The notes beneath the pieces were generated by a model. It did no database searches. It was not told the DNA's origin and saw only the letters and a list, made by a program, of their open reading frames with translations. The translations under genes were made by a program, and so were the position numbers. This document shows positions 22,007 through 32,342 of a stretch of 64,000 bases of DNA, piece after piece. This DNA is from Elymus sibiricus (lineage: Eukaryota > Streptophyta > Magnoliopsida > Poales > Poaceae). Location of the stretch: the NCBI GenBank assembly GCA_039707655.1, contig CM077676.1, positions 432,613,379 through 432,677,378 of the forward strand, given 5' to 3'. The stretch's first letter is position 1. Every line of letters starts with the position of its first letter.

Positions 22007-23524
22007 TGATGACCCACAAGTATAGGGGATCAATTGTAGTCCTTTTGATAAGTAAGAGTGTCGAACCCAACGAGGAGCAGAAGGAAATGACAAGCGGTTT
22101 TCAGCAAGGTATTCTCTGCAAGTAATGAAAGTAGCGGTAACAAATAGTTTTGTAGTAAGGTAATTCGTAGCAAGTAACAAGTAGCAATAGTAACAAGAGT
22201 GCAGCAAGGTGGCCCAATCCTTTTTATAGCAAAGGACAAGCCGGAAGTACTTCTTATAATGAGCAAAGCGTTCTCGAGGACACATGGGAATTCTCGTCTA
22301 GTCACGTTCATCATGTTTAGTTGATTCGCGTTCACTACTTTGATAATTTGATATGTGGGTGGACCAGTGCTAAGGTGCTGTTCTTACTTGAACAAGCAAC
22401 TCACTTATGATTACCCCCTCTCGCAAGCATCCGCAACTACGAAAGAAGAATTAAGATAAATCTAACCATAGCATGAAACATATGGATCCAAATCAGCCCC
22501 TTACGATATAACACATAAACTAGGGTTTAAGCTTCTGTCACTCTCGCAACCCATCATCTACTTATTATACCCCAATGCTTTTCCTTAGGCCCAAATATGG
22601 TGAAGTGTCATGTAGTCGACGTTCACACGACACCACTAAAGGAATAGCAACATACACATTATCAAAATATTGAACGAATACCAACGTCACATGATTACTT
22701 ATAACAAGACTTCTCCCATGTCCTCAAGAACAAAAGTAACTACTCACAAATCATGTTCATGTTCAAGATCGGAGGTGTATTGAATATGCTTAAGGATCTG
22801 AACATATAATCTTCCACCAAGTAAACCAACAAGCATCAACTACAAGATGTAATCAACACTACTAGCAACCCACATGTACCAATCTGAGGTTTTGAAACAA
22901 AGATTGAATACAAGAGATGAACTAGGGTTTTAGATGAGATGGTGCTGGTGAAGATGTTGATGAAGATTGGTCCTCCCACGATGAGAGGATCGTTGGTGAT
23001 GTCGATGGCTTCGATTTCCCCCTCCCGGAGGGAAGTATCCCGGGCGGAATCGCTCCACCGGAGAGCAAAAGTGCTCCTACCTAGGTTCCGCCTCGAGACG
23101 GCGGCGCTTCGTCCCGAAAGTCTTCTTTTGATTTTTTCTAGGGCAAATGGCATCATATAGGAGAAGGGGGGCCATGGAGGCCTGCTGGTGGAGCCACAAG
23201 CTCACCTGGCGCGCCCTAGGGGGGGCGCGCCACCTGAGCTTGTGACTCCATGGTGGGGCCCCTCCCTATAATTCTTCTTCCAATATTTTTTATTAATTCC
23301 AAAATATTTCTCCGTAAATTGTCAGGTCATTCAGAGTTCTGGAAAATAGCTATCTCTGATGTGCTTCTTTTAGATCCAGAATCCTAGCTGCCGGCATTCT
23401 TCCTCTTCATATAATTCTTGCAAATTAAGAGAGAAAAGACATAAGAATTGCATCATAAAGTGAAATAATGACCCAAAACATAATAAATAACAGTAGGAAA
23501 ACATGATGCAAAATGGACGTATCA
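22007..23524 (-). repeat. 5' LTR of the Athila-type element
   Basis: 1518 bp partner of 13320-14836 with the same ends and the same internal palindrome at 23190-23249. Immediately followed by the target copy GTTGC (23525-23529). Confidence 0.93.
23190..23249. repeat. Long imperfect palindrome in the right LTR
   Basis: Same inverted arms as at 14503-14561 (GGAGCCACAAGCTC / GAGCTTGTGACTCC around GGCGCGCC pairs), with small differences at the centre. Confidence 0.85.
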
Positions 23525-23602
23525 GTTGCCAAACCCTCCATCAGTTCTATGGGGTTTAGAGAGCCACTAACTACATTTTTTAGTCTAAACACACTTTATT
23601 CA

Positions 23603-23985
23603 TTAATCATAGGCCAAATACATTGGAATACAATTTAGGTCTGGAGGATCGAGGAGCCATAGATGGCGTCCTAAAGAAAGGCCTAACTTGTGCTTAGCGA
23701 GGCTATGAGCCTCAATATTAGTCTCACGTCCCTCAAAGATGAAAGGACAAGTCGTGAACTGTGTCGAGGTTGCCTTGATCTCCTTGATGATGCCACCATA
23801 CAAACCTCCTGTACTGTTTTTGATGTTCGTAACAACCTCTTGGCAATCAGAAGCTATTATCACATGTACGAGAAAGAGATCCTGGGCCAGAGAAAGTACC
23901 TCGCGGCAAGCTAGCGCCTCCAAAGTTGTCGGGTTGCTTCTGTATCCACTACTCTTGTCTTTCACCACTGACTGTTCTATCAGAG
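23603..23985 (-). pseudogene. LINE C-terminal RNase H-like domain fragment
   Basis: The minus-strand frame (121 residues from the first Met at 23968, open a little further upstream) matches the RNase H-like C terminus of plant LINE ORF2. It contains NPTTLEALACREVLSLA, VIIASDCQEVV, GIIKEIKA and EAHSLAKH, then GRHLWLLDPPDL. The first catalytic segment is missing, so the copy is 5'-truncated. A short A-rich end follows near 23577. It lies beside, and in the same orientation as, the endonuclease-bearing LINE split by the Gypsy element, and appears to be a separate LINE. Confidence 0.75.
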
Positions 23986-23989
23986 GATC

Positions 23990-24030
23990 TCCGCGCGCGC
24001 GCGCGGGGGGGTGGGTGGGTGGGGGGGCTC
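23990..24030. repeat. (CG)n run followed by G-rich tract
   Basis: Alternating CGCGCGCG is followed by runs of G with GTGG interruptions. Such sequence can adopt Z-DNA and G-quadruplex forms. It marks the edge of the truncated LINE. Confidence 0.8.
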
Positions 24031-24271
24031 AAAACCCACTATGATCATCGCGGTAAGCGCGGTCATCGCTGAACCTCTCCTCTGCACCCCTAGGCTAAAA
24101 ACTGAACAAAGTGAGTGATGACCCACCACAATGTGCTATATCAACCTAAAATAGCCATAATATCTCTATTGTTTTAAATTGGAGCAGAAATGTCAGCATT
24201 TTTCTTCCTAGCCTTAACAACTCAACCACAAAAACACTCAACCCCTTCATGTGAGGAAAAGAGGAAAACAC
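24031..24271 (+). other. Spacer and distal part of the reductase 1 upstream region
   Basis: From about 24211 (AACAACTCAACCACAAAAAC and a CCCCTTCATGTGAGGAAAAG block) the sequence matches 44381-44430 upstream of reductase copy 2. This shows where the duplicated promoter region begins. The earlier part holds nothing recognised except a 10 bp match (24103-24112) to 11274-11283. Confidence 0.6.
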
Positions 24272-25500
24272 AACTTTTATGGTAAACGATTAAATATAGC
24301 CGACTGGCCGTAGCTCGGGCCGGTCGTGCCACTTGCTCAGTTAGCAAACCACTAGGGCACATGCTCCTTCTCTCGTCGGGAGTCTTCCCCTCCACTCGTT
24401 TGCTTTCCCCATCCCTACTGCTTCCATTTGCTGTTGCACGACACGATCACCTCGACTCGTCTCTCCACGCCAAGCCGCCACGGCCGTGCGGTGGCGCTGC
24501 TGCTTGTTCTCTATCCACAACTGCAGCGACGACAAGCTGGATCTCCCAAAATCCCAGCGCATGGGGCTGCTATTCCGACCCCGCGCACCCGCAAAATCCA
24601 GCATGGCCGTGAGCGGTGCCCATGGCATGCGAGCTCTCGAGGCAGCCATGGCCTGCGAGCTCTTGGGCGGGCGGCGACCTGTGAGGGTTGCGTGCTGCAA
24701 CTGCGTGGCCACGGGCTATGTGCTGCAATTGTGCGACCACGGACTGCAACTACTATGGATGCGTGGTGGTGGATGGCGATGAAGGGGGGCTACAGTGGGG
24801 TGATCGCGGCGATCGGGATGCACGCACGTGACTATGAACGGTGGGGGATGTTGGAACCAGCAGTGCAGAATGTTGCGATTGGCGGTGCGGGATGCTGGAA
24901 CCACCAGCTTGTTGTGTTGCTAAAGCTGCGACTGACAGCGGTCTTTGCTGGAACCATCGGTGCAAGATGCTGGAACGGTAGTATGACGTGCTACAACCGG
25001 CAGGAGCAAAAGCTGGGACCCGACGACATGGGATGCTCGAACCAGCGACGCGGGGTGTTGGAGCCAGCAGCACGAGATGCTGGAACCAGCACCGAGGGAA
25101 GCTGCCAGCCATGACCGTCCATTGAACAAAACTGCGACGAAGGGCGCATAGGATGCAACCGAGCGTCGTCAACACTGGAACCAGCAGCCAGCGGTGCTAC
25201 AATAGCGACGACACTACGAGCGGCGCCGAGATGCCAGTGGAGGTCTACTGGACGGGATGTGGCGGTACTACGAGCCACGATGGCATGAGCAGCGGACGTC
25301 GACAAGGCGTAGATGGCTGGGGAAGGGACGGTGGAGCTGCGACTACCCACTGGTGCTGCGAGCAGCGGCGACGACCCGAGGAGCGATTTGGCGAAGGAAG
25401 GGGATGAGAACGGATTAATCGAACGGTTCCGCTACCCCCGATCTGTGGTCGGCGAGGTGACCGGCCGAGGCTAGCATCGGTGGGCCGGCGCCTAGCACTG
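24272..25500. mobile_element. GC-rich non-autonomous DNA element in the reductase 1 promoter
   Basis: Comparison with the promoter of copy 2 shows that this block interrupts otherwise matching sequence. Near the ends, GCTCGGGCCGGTCGTG (24313-24328) and GACCGGCCGAGGCTAGC (25459-25475) are inverted relatives, suggesting terminal inverted repeats. The interior is GC-rich and holds eight degenerate copies of GCTGGAACCAGC between 24850 and 25185. No transposase frame is present. A Mutator-like origin is possible. The exact ends and target duplication are unresolved. Confidence 0.5.
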
Positions 25501-25501
25501 C

Positions 25502-25769
25502 CCTTTTTTTATTCCTTATTATGTTTTTTTAACACATTCCTTATTATGGTTTGGTCTATTTTTCCTGGCCTTTCACCATTTTCTTCTTGTTTTCCACAAG
25601 AAAAGCGAACAACAAGTTCTTCTCTCTCGCGGTCAACAGTCAAACCCCTTTGCCCCTCACGGTCTTCTCTGTCGCGGCATGAAAATGGCCAAGAACTGCC
25701 GGAAGCGGCGGCCCAGCTCCTCTTCCTCACTTCACCTCAGGTTCATCTCGACCCCGTCAGGCGGCAGCA
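25502..25769 (+). promoter_or_regulatory. Proximal promoter and 5' UTR of reductase copy 1 (TATA lost)
   Basis: This region matches 44434-44585 and 46290-46527. Two W-box cores (GTCAA, i.e. TTGAC on the other strand) lie at 25632-25636 and 25639-25643. Where copy 2 has TATAAAAA, this copy reads CATGAAAA (25678-25685). The change also creates an upstream ATG at 25679, out of frame with the main start at 25770. Confidence 0.65.
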
Positions 25770-27712
25770 ATGGCGGAAGAGGGGAACAGCGCGGGTGGGT
25801 GCGGCGTCCGGGTGTGCGTCACCGGTGGAGCCGGGTTCATCGGCTCCTGGCTCGTCAGGAAGCTGCTCCAGGCAGGCTACACCGTCCACGCCACCCTGCG
25901 GAGCATCGGTACGCGCGTTCGATTAATTAACTCTGCCATAGTGTTGGTGATGTGATTTGTAGCTGCGATTCGTGGACTCGTGATTTGTAGCTGTGATTTG
26001 TAGCTGCGATTTGTAGCTGTGATTTGTAGCTGCGCCGCCGGGCTGATCCGATCTGGTTGTTGTGGTTGGCTGCAGGGGACGAGGGGAAAGCTGGGCTGCT
26101 GCGGCGGCTCGTCCCCGGCGCCGCGCCGCCGGAGCGGCTGGTTCTGTTCGAGGCCGACCTCTACGACGCCACCAGCTTCGCGCCGGCCATCGCCGGCTGC
26201 CAGTTTGTCTTCCTCGTCGCCACCCCCTTCGGGCACGAGGCTGCCGCCTCCAAGGTCAGTCAGTCAAACTGAAACTGAAACTGAAACTCAATCACAAACT
26301 CACATCCCGCGATTCGATCTGCTATTTGTGGCCGTAGGCTTGTAGCGCGGATAGATTCGATTGATCATCCGGGATTTGAGATTTATTCTTGAATTGTTCC
26401 ATTGTGCTTTATATATAAAGAGGGGCTAAAGCCTGTTTCGTGAGCATATGGCTGTGTACAAATACAGTTTCAGAATTCAGAATACAACTAGTCCATGTTG
26501 ATCGGGTCATTTGACTACCATTTTGGCTGGCAGTACAAGACTTCGGCGGAAGCCGCCGCGGAAGCGGTACGCGTCATCCTCCGGTTATGCGCTGAATCTA
26601 AGACAGTGAAGCGTGTCATCCACACCGCATCAGTGTCGGCCGTTTCGCCGCTGACAAAGTCCTCCACCGCTGCTTCTGCGGTGTACAGGGATTTCATCTC
26701 TGAATCTTGTTGGACTCTGCTGGACTTCGATTACCCTCTACGTAATGCGCACTTCGATGTAAGTAGTAGTGATCTTGTCCTTCAACCTAGCATGGATTCA
26801 TGATCTGTACGTCAGCTACAAAATGCCAATATTAGCACCTACAGAAGTAGTACAAATTCATACCAGTATCATCATGGTGACAGTGCTGGGTGCTCATCTG
26901 CAGAAGTACATAGAGTCAAAGCTTCTGTCAGAGAAGGAGCTCCTCAGCTACAACGATGGCGAGAGCCCGGCGTTCGAGGTGGTCACACTTCCCTTGGGCC
27001 TCGTCGCGGGGGACACAGTCCTCGGCCACCTCCCGAAAACAATTGAGAGTGCTGTGGCACCGGTGACCAAGCAAGAGCCCTACTTCATGCTACCGAGGAT
27101 CGCACAGAGGCTGTTGGGCTCAGTAACACTGGTGCACGTCGACGATGCCTGCGCCGCGCTCGTCTTCTGCATGGAGCAGCCATCCATCTCCGGCCGGTTC
27201 CTCTGCTCCGCCGCCTACCCAACAATCCATGACATCCTGGACCACTATGGCAGCAAGTACCCCCATCTGGACCTCCTCAGAGAGTAAGCCCTGAATTCTT
27301 CCCCCGCAAAAAATCAAGAATTATGAATTCCTTCGTATTGTACATGCCACTCCCTCTGTAACTTAATATAAGACGTTTTTTTTTACACTGTCATGGACTC
27401 TAAAAACGTCTTATTAAAAAGTTCCAGAGGGAGTACATTTTTTGTCGATCTCTCGATCCATTGATTCATCGTGAACTTCTCCTGAAATTCGATGACACCA
27501 GTGATGATGTATTGTGCTGCTGCAATCGGCTGACTAGCTGAATTGGTGCCAGGGCTGATGAGGTGGCGAGGGTGCAACCTGAGAGGAACAAGCTTGGGGA
27601 GCTGGGATTCAGGTACAAGTACGGGATGAAGGAGATACTAGACGAAAGCATCGACTGTGCTGTGAGGCTGGGCCGCCTGGATGCATCCAAGCTCATCGTG
27701 CAGCAGGAGTGA
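25770..27712 (+). CDS. Anthocyanidin-reductase-like NAD(P)-dependent reductase, copy 1 (5 exons)
   Basis: Exons: 25770-25908, 26076-26254, 26534-26758, 26904-27283, 27553-27712, all with GT-AG borders and consistent phases. The product is 360 residues. It belongs to the extended short-chain dehydrogenase family of dihydroflavonol reductase, anthocyanidin reductase and cinnamoyl-CoA reductase. Residues 19-25 (GGAGFIG) form the dinucleotide-binding loop, S139 lies in HTASVSA, and Y183-x3-K187 (YIESK) is the catalytic pair. The C terminus has [13 protein letters not shown], usual for this subfamily. The closest fit is anthocyanidin reductase, which makes flavan-3-ols in the cytosol, but substrate cannot be read from sequence. 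The ATG is supported by the identical context GGCAGCAATGGCGGAAGAGG in copy 2. The coding frame is intact, but the TATA box is lost, a DNA element sits upstream and a MITE lies in intron 4. Confidence 0.85.
27350..27433. mobile_element. Stowaway-type MITE in intron 4 of reductase copy 1
   Basis: CTCCCTCTGTAACTTAATAT at the left and its inverted partner ending CCAGAGGGAG at the right flank an 84 bp AT-rich hairpin with AAGACGTTTTT / AAAAACGTCTT arms. The right TA is present and the left reads CA. The equivalent intron of copy 2 lacks it, so it inserted after the duplication. Confidence 0.85.
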
Positions 27713-28465
27713 TGAACTCAATGGGGTCCAGGGCAAGTGATCATAGTATCCTCCTTAATTGTTCAGCATTTTACAGTGACACATGTACCAAAAGAAGTAA
27801 AACGATACATAAATAACAGAGAGGCTTTGTTATTATTTACTGGCAGCTTAAGGTTAGTTTGTTCTTCGACTTTTGCTCTGGAAATCGGTACACATTCATA
27901 TAATCGCTGAAATCTTTGGATTTTTCATTTAATCTAATGCACGAGTTCAACACATAAACGAAAATTCTTTATCATGGCAAAGAACTATGAACCAGCAAAT
28001 TTACGATGCTCATCTTCAAATTGTTTCTACCCGAAAAACGGAAAGCCCTGGATACAAAAAGTAACAGAAAACAGAGGCCCGTGCAATACTCCCAACACAA
28101 GATCAAAGTACCAAGGTCCTTTCTTCGGTCATAGGGAGTAAAACTGAAGTAACAAGCATAGACAAAACCGTGTTAGCTAATAATGCAATGGGTAACTTTA
28201 GGAGTTACGGCCTTTGGAGGAGCAGATCCAAAATAACATTTCTACCACTAAAAATGCAATGGGTAACTTTTTACGGAAACGATGGAGTGCATTCCTGTCG
28301 GACAAAAGAATTCATTATAATAGCATAATAGACGCATACTCCATAGATCAGAACATTGGCACTCTGAAAGCAAATTTGAGCAAAAGGAAGGAACACGACA
28401 TAAGTCATTAAAATAGCATGCTAGATAGATGCTCCATAGTTTAGAACATTAGCCTGATATGATTC
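27713..28465 (+). other. 3' UTR and downstream flank of reductase copy 1
   Basis: Non-coding sequence that matches the flank of copy 2 (48271-48788 continuing at 50060-50390) nearly throughout, and also a third copy at 50568-50960. The similarity ends near 28465, where GC-rich repeat-like sequence starts. Confidence 0.7.
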
Positions 28466-29035
28466 CAGACATCTGACGGGCGGCGCAGGCTGAGGCGCAT
28501 TGCGGGCAGCTTGGGCCACGGTCGGCCGCCTCTGAAGTGGCCAGTGGAGGTGGCGACGTGGTGGTGGTGGGGTTCTTATGATGGCGGCTTGGCTGGTTGC
28601 CTCCCGGCGGGCTCATGCGTGGGGCGCTCTCCTCCCTCGGGTTTGTTACGATGCGCGTGTGTTGGTTTAAGCGGCGACCCTCGGCGATGGGGCGGCGGTG
28701 GTGGAGCACGTCGTTAGGAGCCGAAGGAGGTGATTGCGATTGGCGCTCGGAGGCGGCGGCCACCACGTGGAGATCCGAGGTGCCGGATGTCATAGAGCTC
28801 CCCCCCCGGTCTGGATCTAGATGACCGGATCTGATGGCGCGACGCCCATCCCTCCCAGTAGTGTTGCTGGCAGTCGGACGGCAACGCGGGCTGGCCGCTG
28901 GCGCATGGGTTAACACGCCCCCCCTGGTGCATAGGTTAACATGGGCCCCCTGGCCGGGGCTGGTGTCTCCTCGCGCGTGCTCTGGGTCACCACTAGCCAT
29001 GTCGAGTTTGAGATTCGTGGGTTGGTTGGGGTGAC
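28466..29035. other. GC-rich repeat-like sequence, left part (continues at 43817)
   Basis: GC-rich, G/T-skewed sequence with no recognised domain. The Sirevirus insertion splits it, and the continuation is 43817-44380. Together they form about 1.1 kb between the two reductase units. It looks like a transposon fragment, but I cannot name it. A 183-residue minus-strand frame (28449-29000) has biased composition and is not credible. Confidence 0.4.
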
Positions 29036-30628
29036 TGTGGGATCGAGGAGATAGGTCTAGAGGGGGGTGAATAGACCCTTAACCAGCCAAATTAACAGTT
29101 TTTAATTTCTCTTGGAACTTAGGCAGATTTTGGCATAAGTTAAGATCACTCCAATACTTTCTACACATGCATATCTAGAGATTAAGCAGCGGAAATAGTA
29201 AAGCATGCAAGATTACGGAAAGTAAAGGGGTAGAGTATGGAAGATCAAACGCAATGAAGACACGGTGATTTTTGGCGTGGTTCCGATAGGTGGTGCTATC
29301 GTACGTCCACGTTGATGGAGACTTCAACCCACGAAGGATAACGGCTGCGCGAGTCCACGGAGGGCTCCACCCACGAAGGGTCCACGAAGAAGCAACCTTG
29401 TCTATTCCACCATGGCTTACGTCCACGAAGGACTAGCCTCACTCGGGGTAGATCTTCACGAAGTAGGCGATCTCCTTGCCCTTACAAACTCTTGGTTCAA
29501 CTCCACATCATGTCGAAGGCTCCCAAGTGACACCTAACCAATCTAGGAGACACCACTCTCCAAAAGGTAATAGATGGTGTGTTGTTGATGAACTCCTTGC
29601 TCTTGTGCTTCAAATGATAGTCTTCCCAGCACTCAAACAACTCCTCATAGATTTGACTATGGTGGAAGAGAGATTTGAGTGGAAAGCAACTTGGGAAAGG
29701 CTAGAAATCAAGGTTCAAATTGTAGGAATGGAATATCTTGATCTCAACACATGAGTAGGTGGTTCTCTCTCAGAAAATGTATGGTGGAAGTGTAGGCACG
29801 TTCTGATGGCTCTCCTTGCAGAGAAGGAGGTGGTGGAGGGGTATATATAGCCTCCACACAAAATCCAACCGTTACACACTTTTGACCCAACTCGGTGGCA
29901 CCGATTCAGAAGACTCGGTGGCACCGAACTGTGTAAAAGATATGAACGTTAGGCATTTCGGTGGGACCGATACGGAAAACTCGGATGGACCGAAGTGCAA
30001 TGGCTTAGGGCAAACCTCATCTCGGTGGCACCGATTGCATCAACTCGGTTGGACCGAAGTGAAGCAATAAGGCAACAGAGACTTGGCAAGCCATCTCGGT
30101 GAGACCGATTTGCATAACTCGGTGAGACCGAAGTGAATGCAAACGATTACAGAGAGTTGGCAAGGCCATCTCGGTGGGACCGAGATCCATTTCGGTGGAT
30201 CCGATTTGTTAGGGTTTTGGCAGTGGCTAAGGTCTAGATGAACTCGGTGGGGCCGGATAGAGAATTTCGGTGGGACCGAGTTGGAATGTTGGTTTAGGAA
30301 AAATTTGGAATTGAGAGAGTGGTTGAGGGTTTAGGAGTACTGTCACTAAGCACTTGAGCAAAAAGACCATTAAGCAACACCTCATCCCCTTTTAATAGTA
30401 TTGGCTTTCCTATGGACTCAATGTGATCTTGGATCACTAAACAAAAAATGTAGAGTCTTGATCTTTTGCCAATCCTTGTCCTTAGCATTTTGAAGGGGTT
30501 CCACATTCTCTCGTCCATGCCATGCCATTGTTGAACTTGTCTGAAATTCACTAGATAAAAGCATTAGTCCAACAACATGTATGTTGGCATAAATTACGAA
30601 AACCACCAAGGGAGCAAATGTGCTTTCA
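29036..30628 (-). repeat. 3' LTR of the Sirevirus-type element
   Basis: Begins TGTGGGATCGAGGAG and ends TGTGCTTTCA on the plus strand. The right partner has the same ends and the same length after removal of the nested element. It contains the palindrome cluster at 29890-30285. Confidence 0.92.
29885..30285. repeat. Cluster of twelve TCGGTGGNACCGA-type palindromes
   Basis: Twelve variants of the 13-mer TCGGTGGCACCGA occur here, at about 29890, 29913, 29957, 29979, 30021, 30044, 30093, 30117, 30169, 30191, 30242 and 30267. They often come as pairs about 23 bp apart. Two more lie inside the element near 31487 and 31511. The cluster recurs in the right LTR (about 43073-43468) and in the duplicated block (about 44925-45320). 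Confidence 0.85.
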
Positions 30629-32342
30629 ATCTCCCCCTTTTTGGTAATTGATGACAACATACATCAAAGCTTCAAATAAGGATATAGCAGAGGTATGTAT
30701 GAAAGCTTTGAAGGAAACATGTAACATGTATGAAGTCCCTGGAACTCCCCCTGGGGAGGTGCATATAATATGATGATATCTCATGGGAAATATACATGCA
30801 ACATGTATCTTGGCTATATGCATCAGAGCAGACATATATATCATATAGGGTCCACATGTCCATGATTGTCTTCTTGCAAACAATATATACTAGCAAGGGG
30901 TCAATCATGTACATGAGTGTGATGCATATACTTACCTTGAAGGTCTTGATCAAGTACCTGAAGAAATACACTTGAGAAAACAGGGTTAGATAACACAAGA
31001 TAACTTCTTCAAGAAAGGACACAAGATCAACAAGAAACCAAGATTGGGATGACATGTAGAATGGAGTATCACTAGGTGAATACTTCTTTGAAGCAGACAT
31101 GTCCCCAAAAGAAATAGTTGTCTCCCCTAAAAGAACTTCCTCTCCCCCTGAATCTGACATTGGATATTGGGAGCAGGTAGGGTGAGAAAACTAGAACATC
31201 AAAAAAAAACTAATCATGTTTCTCCCCTCTTAGAAACATGTAACATTCTCTCCTCTTGTAATGTGCATCTCTTTTGTAGTGGTAAGCTTTGATGTATTCC
31301 TCTCTCCCCCTTTGACATCAATTTTCAAGAAGGGACTTCAAGGTTATTGATCAAGTGGGTTTGGTCCTTGAGAAATACACCTAGCCAGTGAGTGGCTCTA
31401 GATGCAAGTAGAGGATAAGAATCATTGAGTGGAGCTGGAGCAAAAAAAAAGGAAATTTTTGACAGAAAATTCCTTAGAGCAGCAAAATCGGTGACACCGA
31501 GTTGAAACAAATCGGTGAAACCGAGTTTGATGCAATGGAACATTTTGTCAACTCAGCTCACTAGGCAAAGGAAATTTCACAGAGATTTGCAAGGAATTTA
31601 CTGCGGAAAAGGCTAAAAGAAAAGAAACACAGAAAAGAAGCACAGAAACGTCTAGATGAAGTTTTTTTTAAAAGAAACACTCTAGCAAGAAGAGAACAAA
31701 CAGAAGAAACACTAGAGAACTTCATCTAGATGGGTCGGCGACTAGGTCACCTATGTTAGAGTATATTGACTTAGGAGTCAAGTGAGAACACTTGATCATA
31801 GGTCATACTCATCGTTTAAGCTCGAAATGGGGTTGCCATTTTTCCTTTAAGCATTTCAATGTATTCACGTCTTGTTGAGTTGCCTTAGCTCATGTCTTTG
31901 AGTAAAACTTCTCTAATATGTGAGAGCTTACATTGGGATTTTGTGGTGATGTCCATCATGTAGTTGAACTTGAAGTGGATGCTCATGAGTTGAAGTTTGG
32001 AGCTATCCTATCATTTGTAGTTCATCTTCCTACATGGGTTAGATTTGCAAGGAACAACATGTATATCCAAAATGACAAGAATGAAGCATAACTCAAATGT
32101 TGTCAAAGGATATGTTTAGGTTGTCTTGTTCCTTGTTCCACCATCAATTGTTGATACTTGGGTTATACAAGATTGCTCAAGATAAGAGTGAGATGCAATC
32201 TTGTGGCATGAAGCTTGTCCAAATACCTACAAAAGGTTAGATACAATACAAGGGAGCAAAATATCCAAGATATTAAATGATCATGGAAGTATCATGGATT
32301 AGTCAATGAAGCTCGTGCCCTTGTATGCATCCACATGAACCT
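30629..32342 (-). other. Non-coding 3' region of the Sirevirus-type element with several polypurine tracts
   Basis: On the minus strand purine tracts such as AAAAAGGGGGAGAT (next to the LTR), CAGGGGGAGTTCC, TCAGGGGGAGAGGAAG and CAAAGGGGGAGAGAGG occur at about 30630, 30745, 31135 and 31300. Sireviruses are known for multiple polypurine tracts here. A 162-residue frame (30672-31160) has hydrophobic stretches but no recognisable envelope features. Confidence 0.65.

Larger units (their letters stand above)
13320..23524 (-). mobile_element. Complete Athila-lineage Gypsy retrotransposon (Fatima/Sabrina type)
   Basis: The element is bounded by LTRs of 1517 and 1518 bp (13320-14836 and 22007-23524), both with TG...CA ends on the minus strand, and is flanked by an exact 5 bp target duplication GTTGC (13315-13319 and 23525-23529). 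Transcription runs on the minus strand: 5' LTR on the right, PBS, gag, protease-RT-RNase H-integrase, an extra ORF, PPT, 3' LTR on the left. The polyprotein is broken by several stops and shifts, so the copy is not autonomous. The LTRs differ at a modest number of sites, indicating a fairly young insertion. It sits inside LINE sequence. The family name is from recognition. Confidence 0.93.

Noticed and set aside
24428..25114. 228-residue plus-strand frame in the promoter DNA element
   Set aside because: Made of the degenerate GCTGGAACCAGC repeats; overlapping frames of similar length exist on the minus strand and no domain is recognisable.
28449..29000. 183-residue minus-strand frame
   Set aside because: Composition-driven frame in GC-rich repeat sequence, split by the Sirevirus insertion, with no recognised domain.
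30672..31160. 162-residue minus-strand frame with hydrophobic stretches in the Sirevirus env position
   Set aside because: No signal peptide, coiled coil or conserved cysteine pattern, and the DNA consists largely of polypurine-tract repeats; not supported as an envelope gene.
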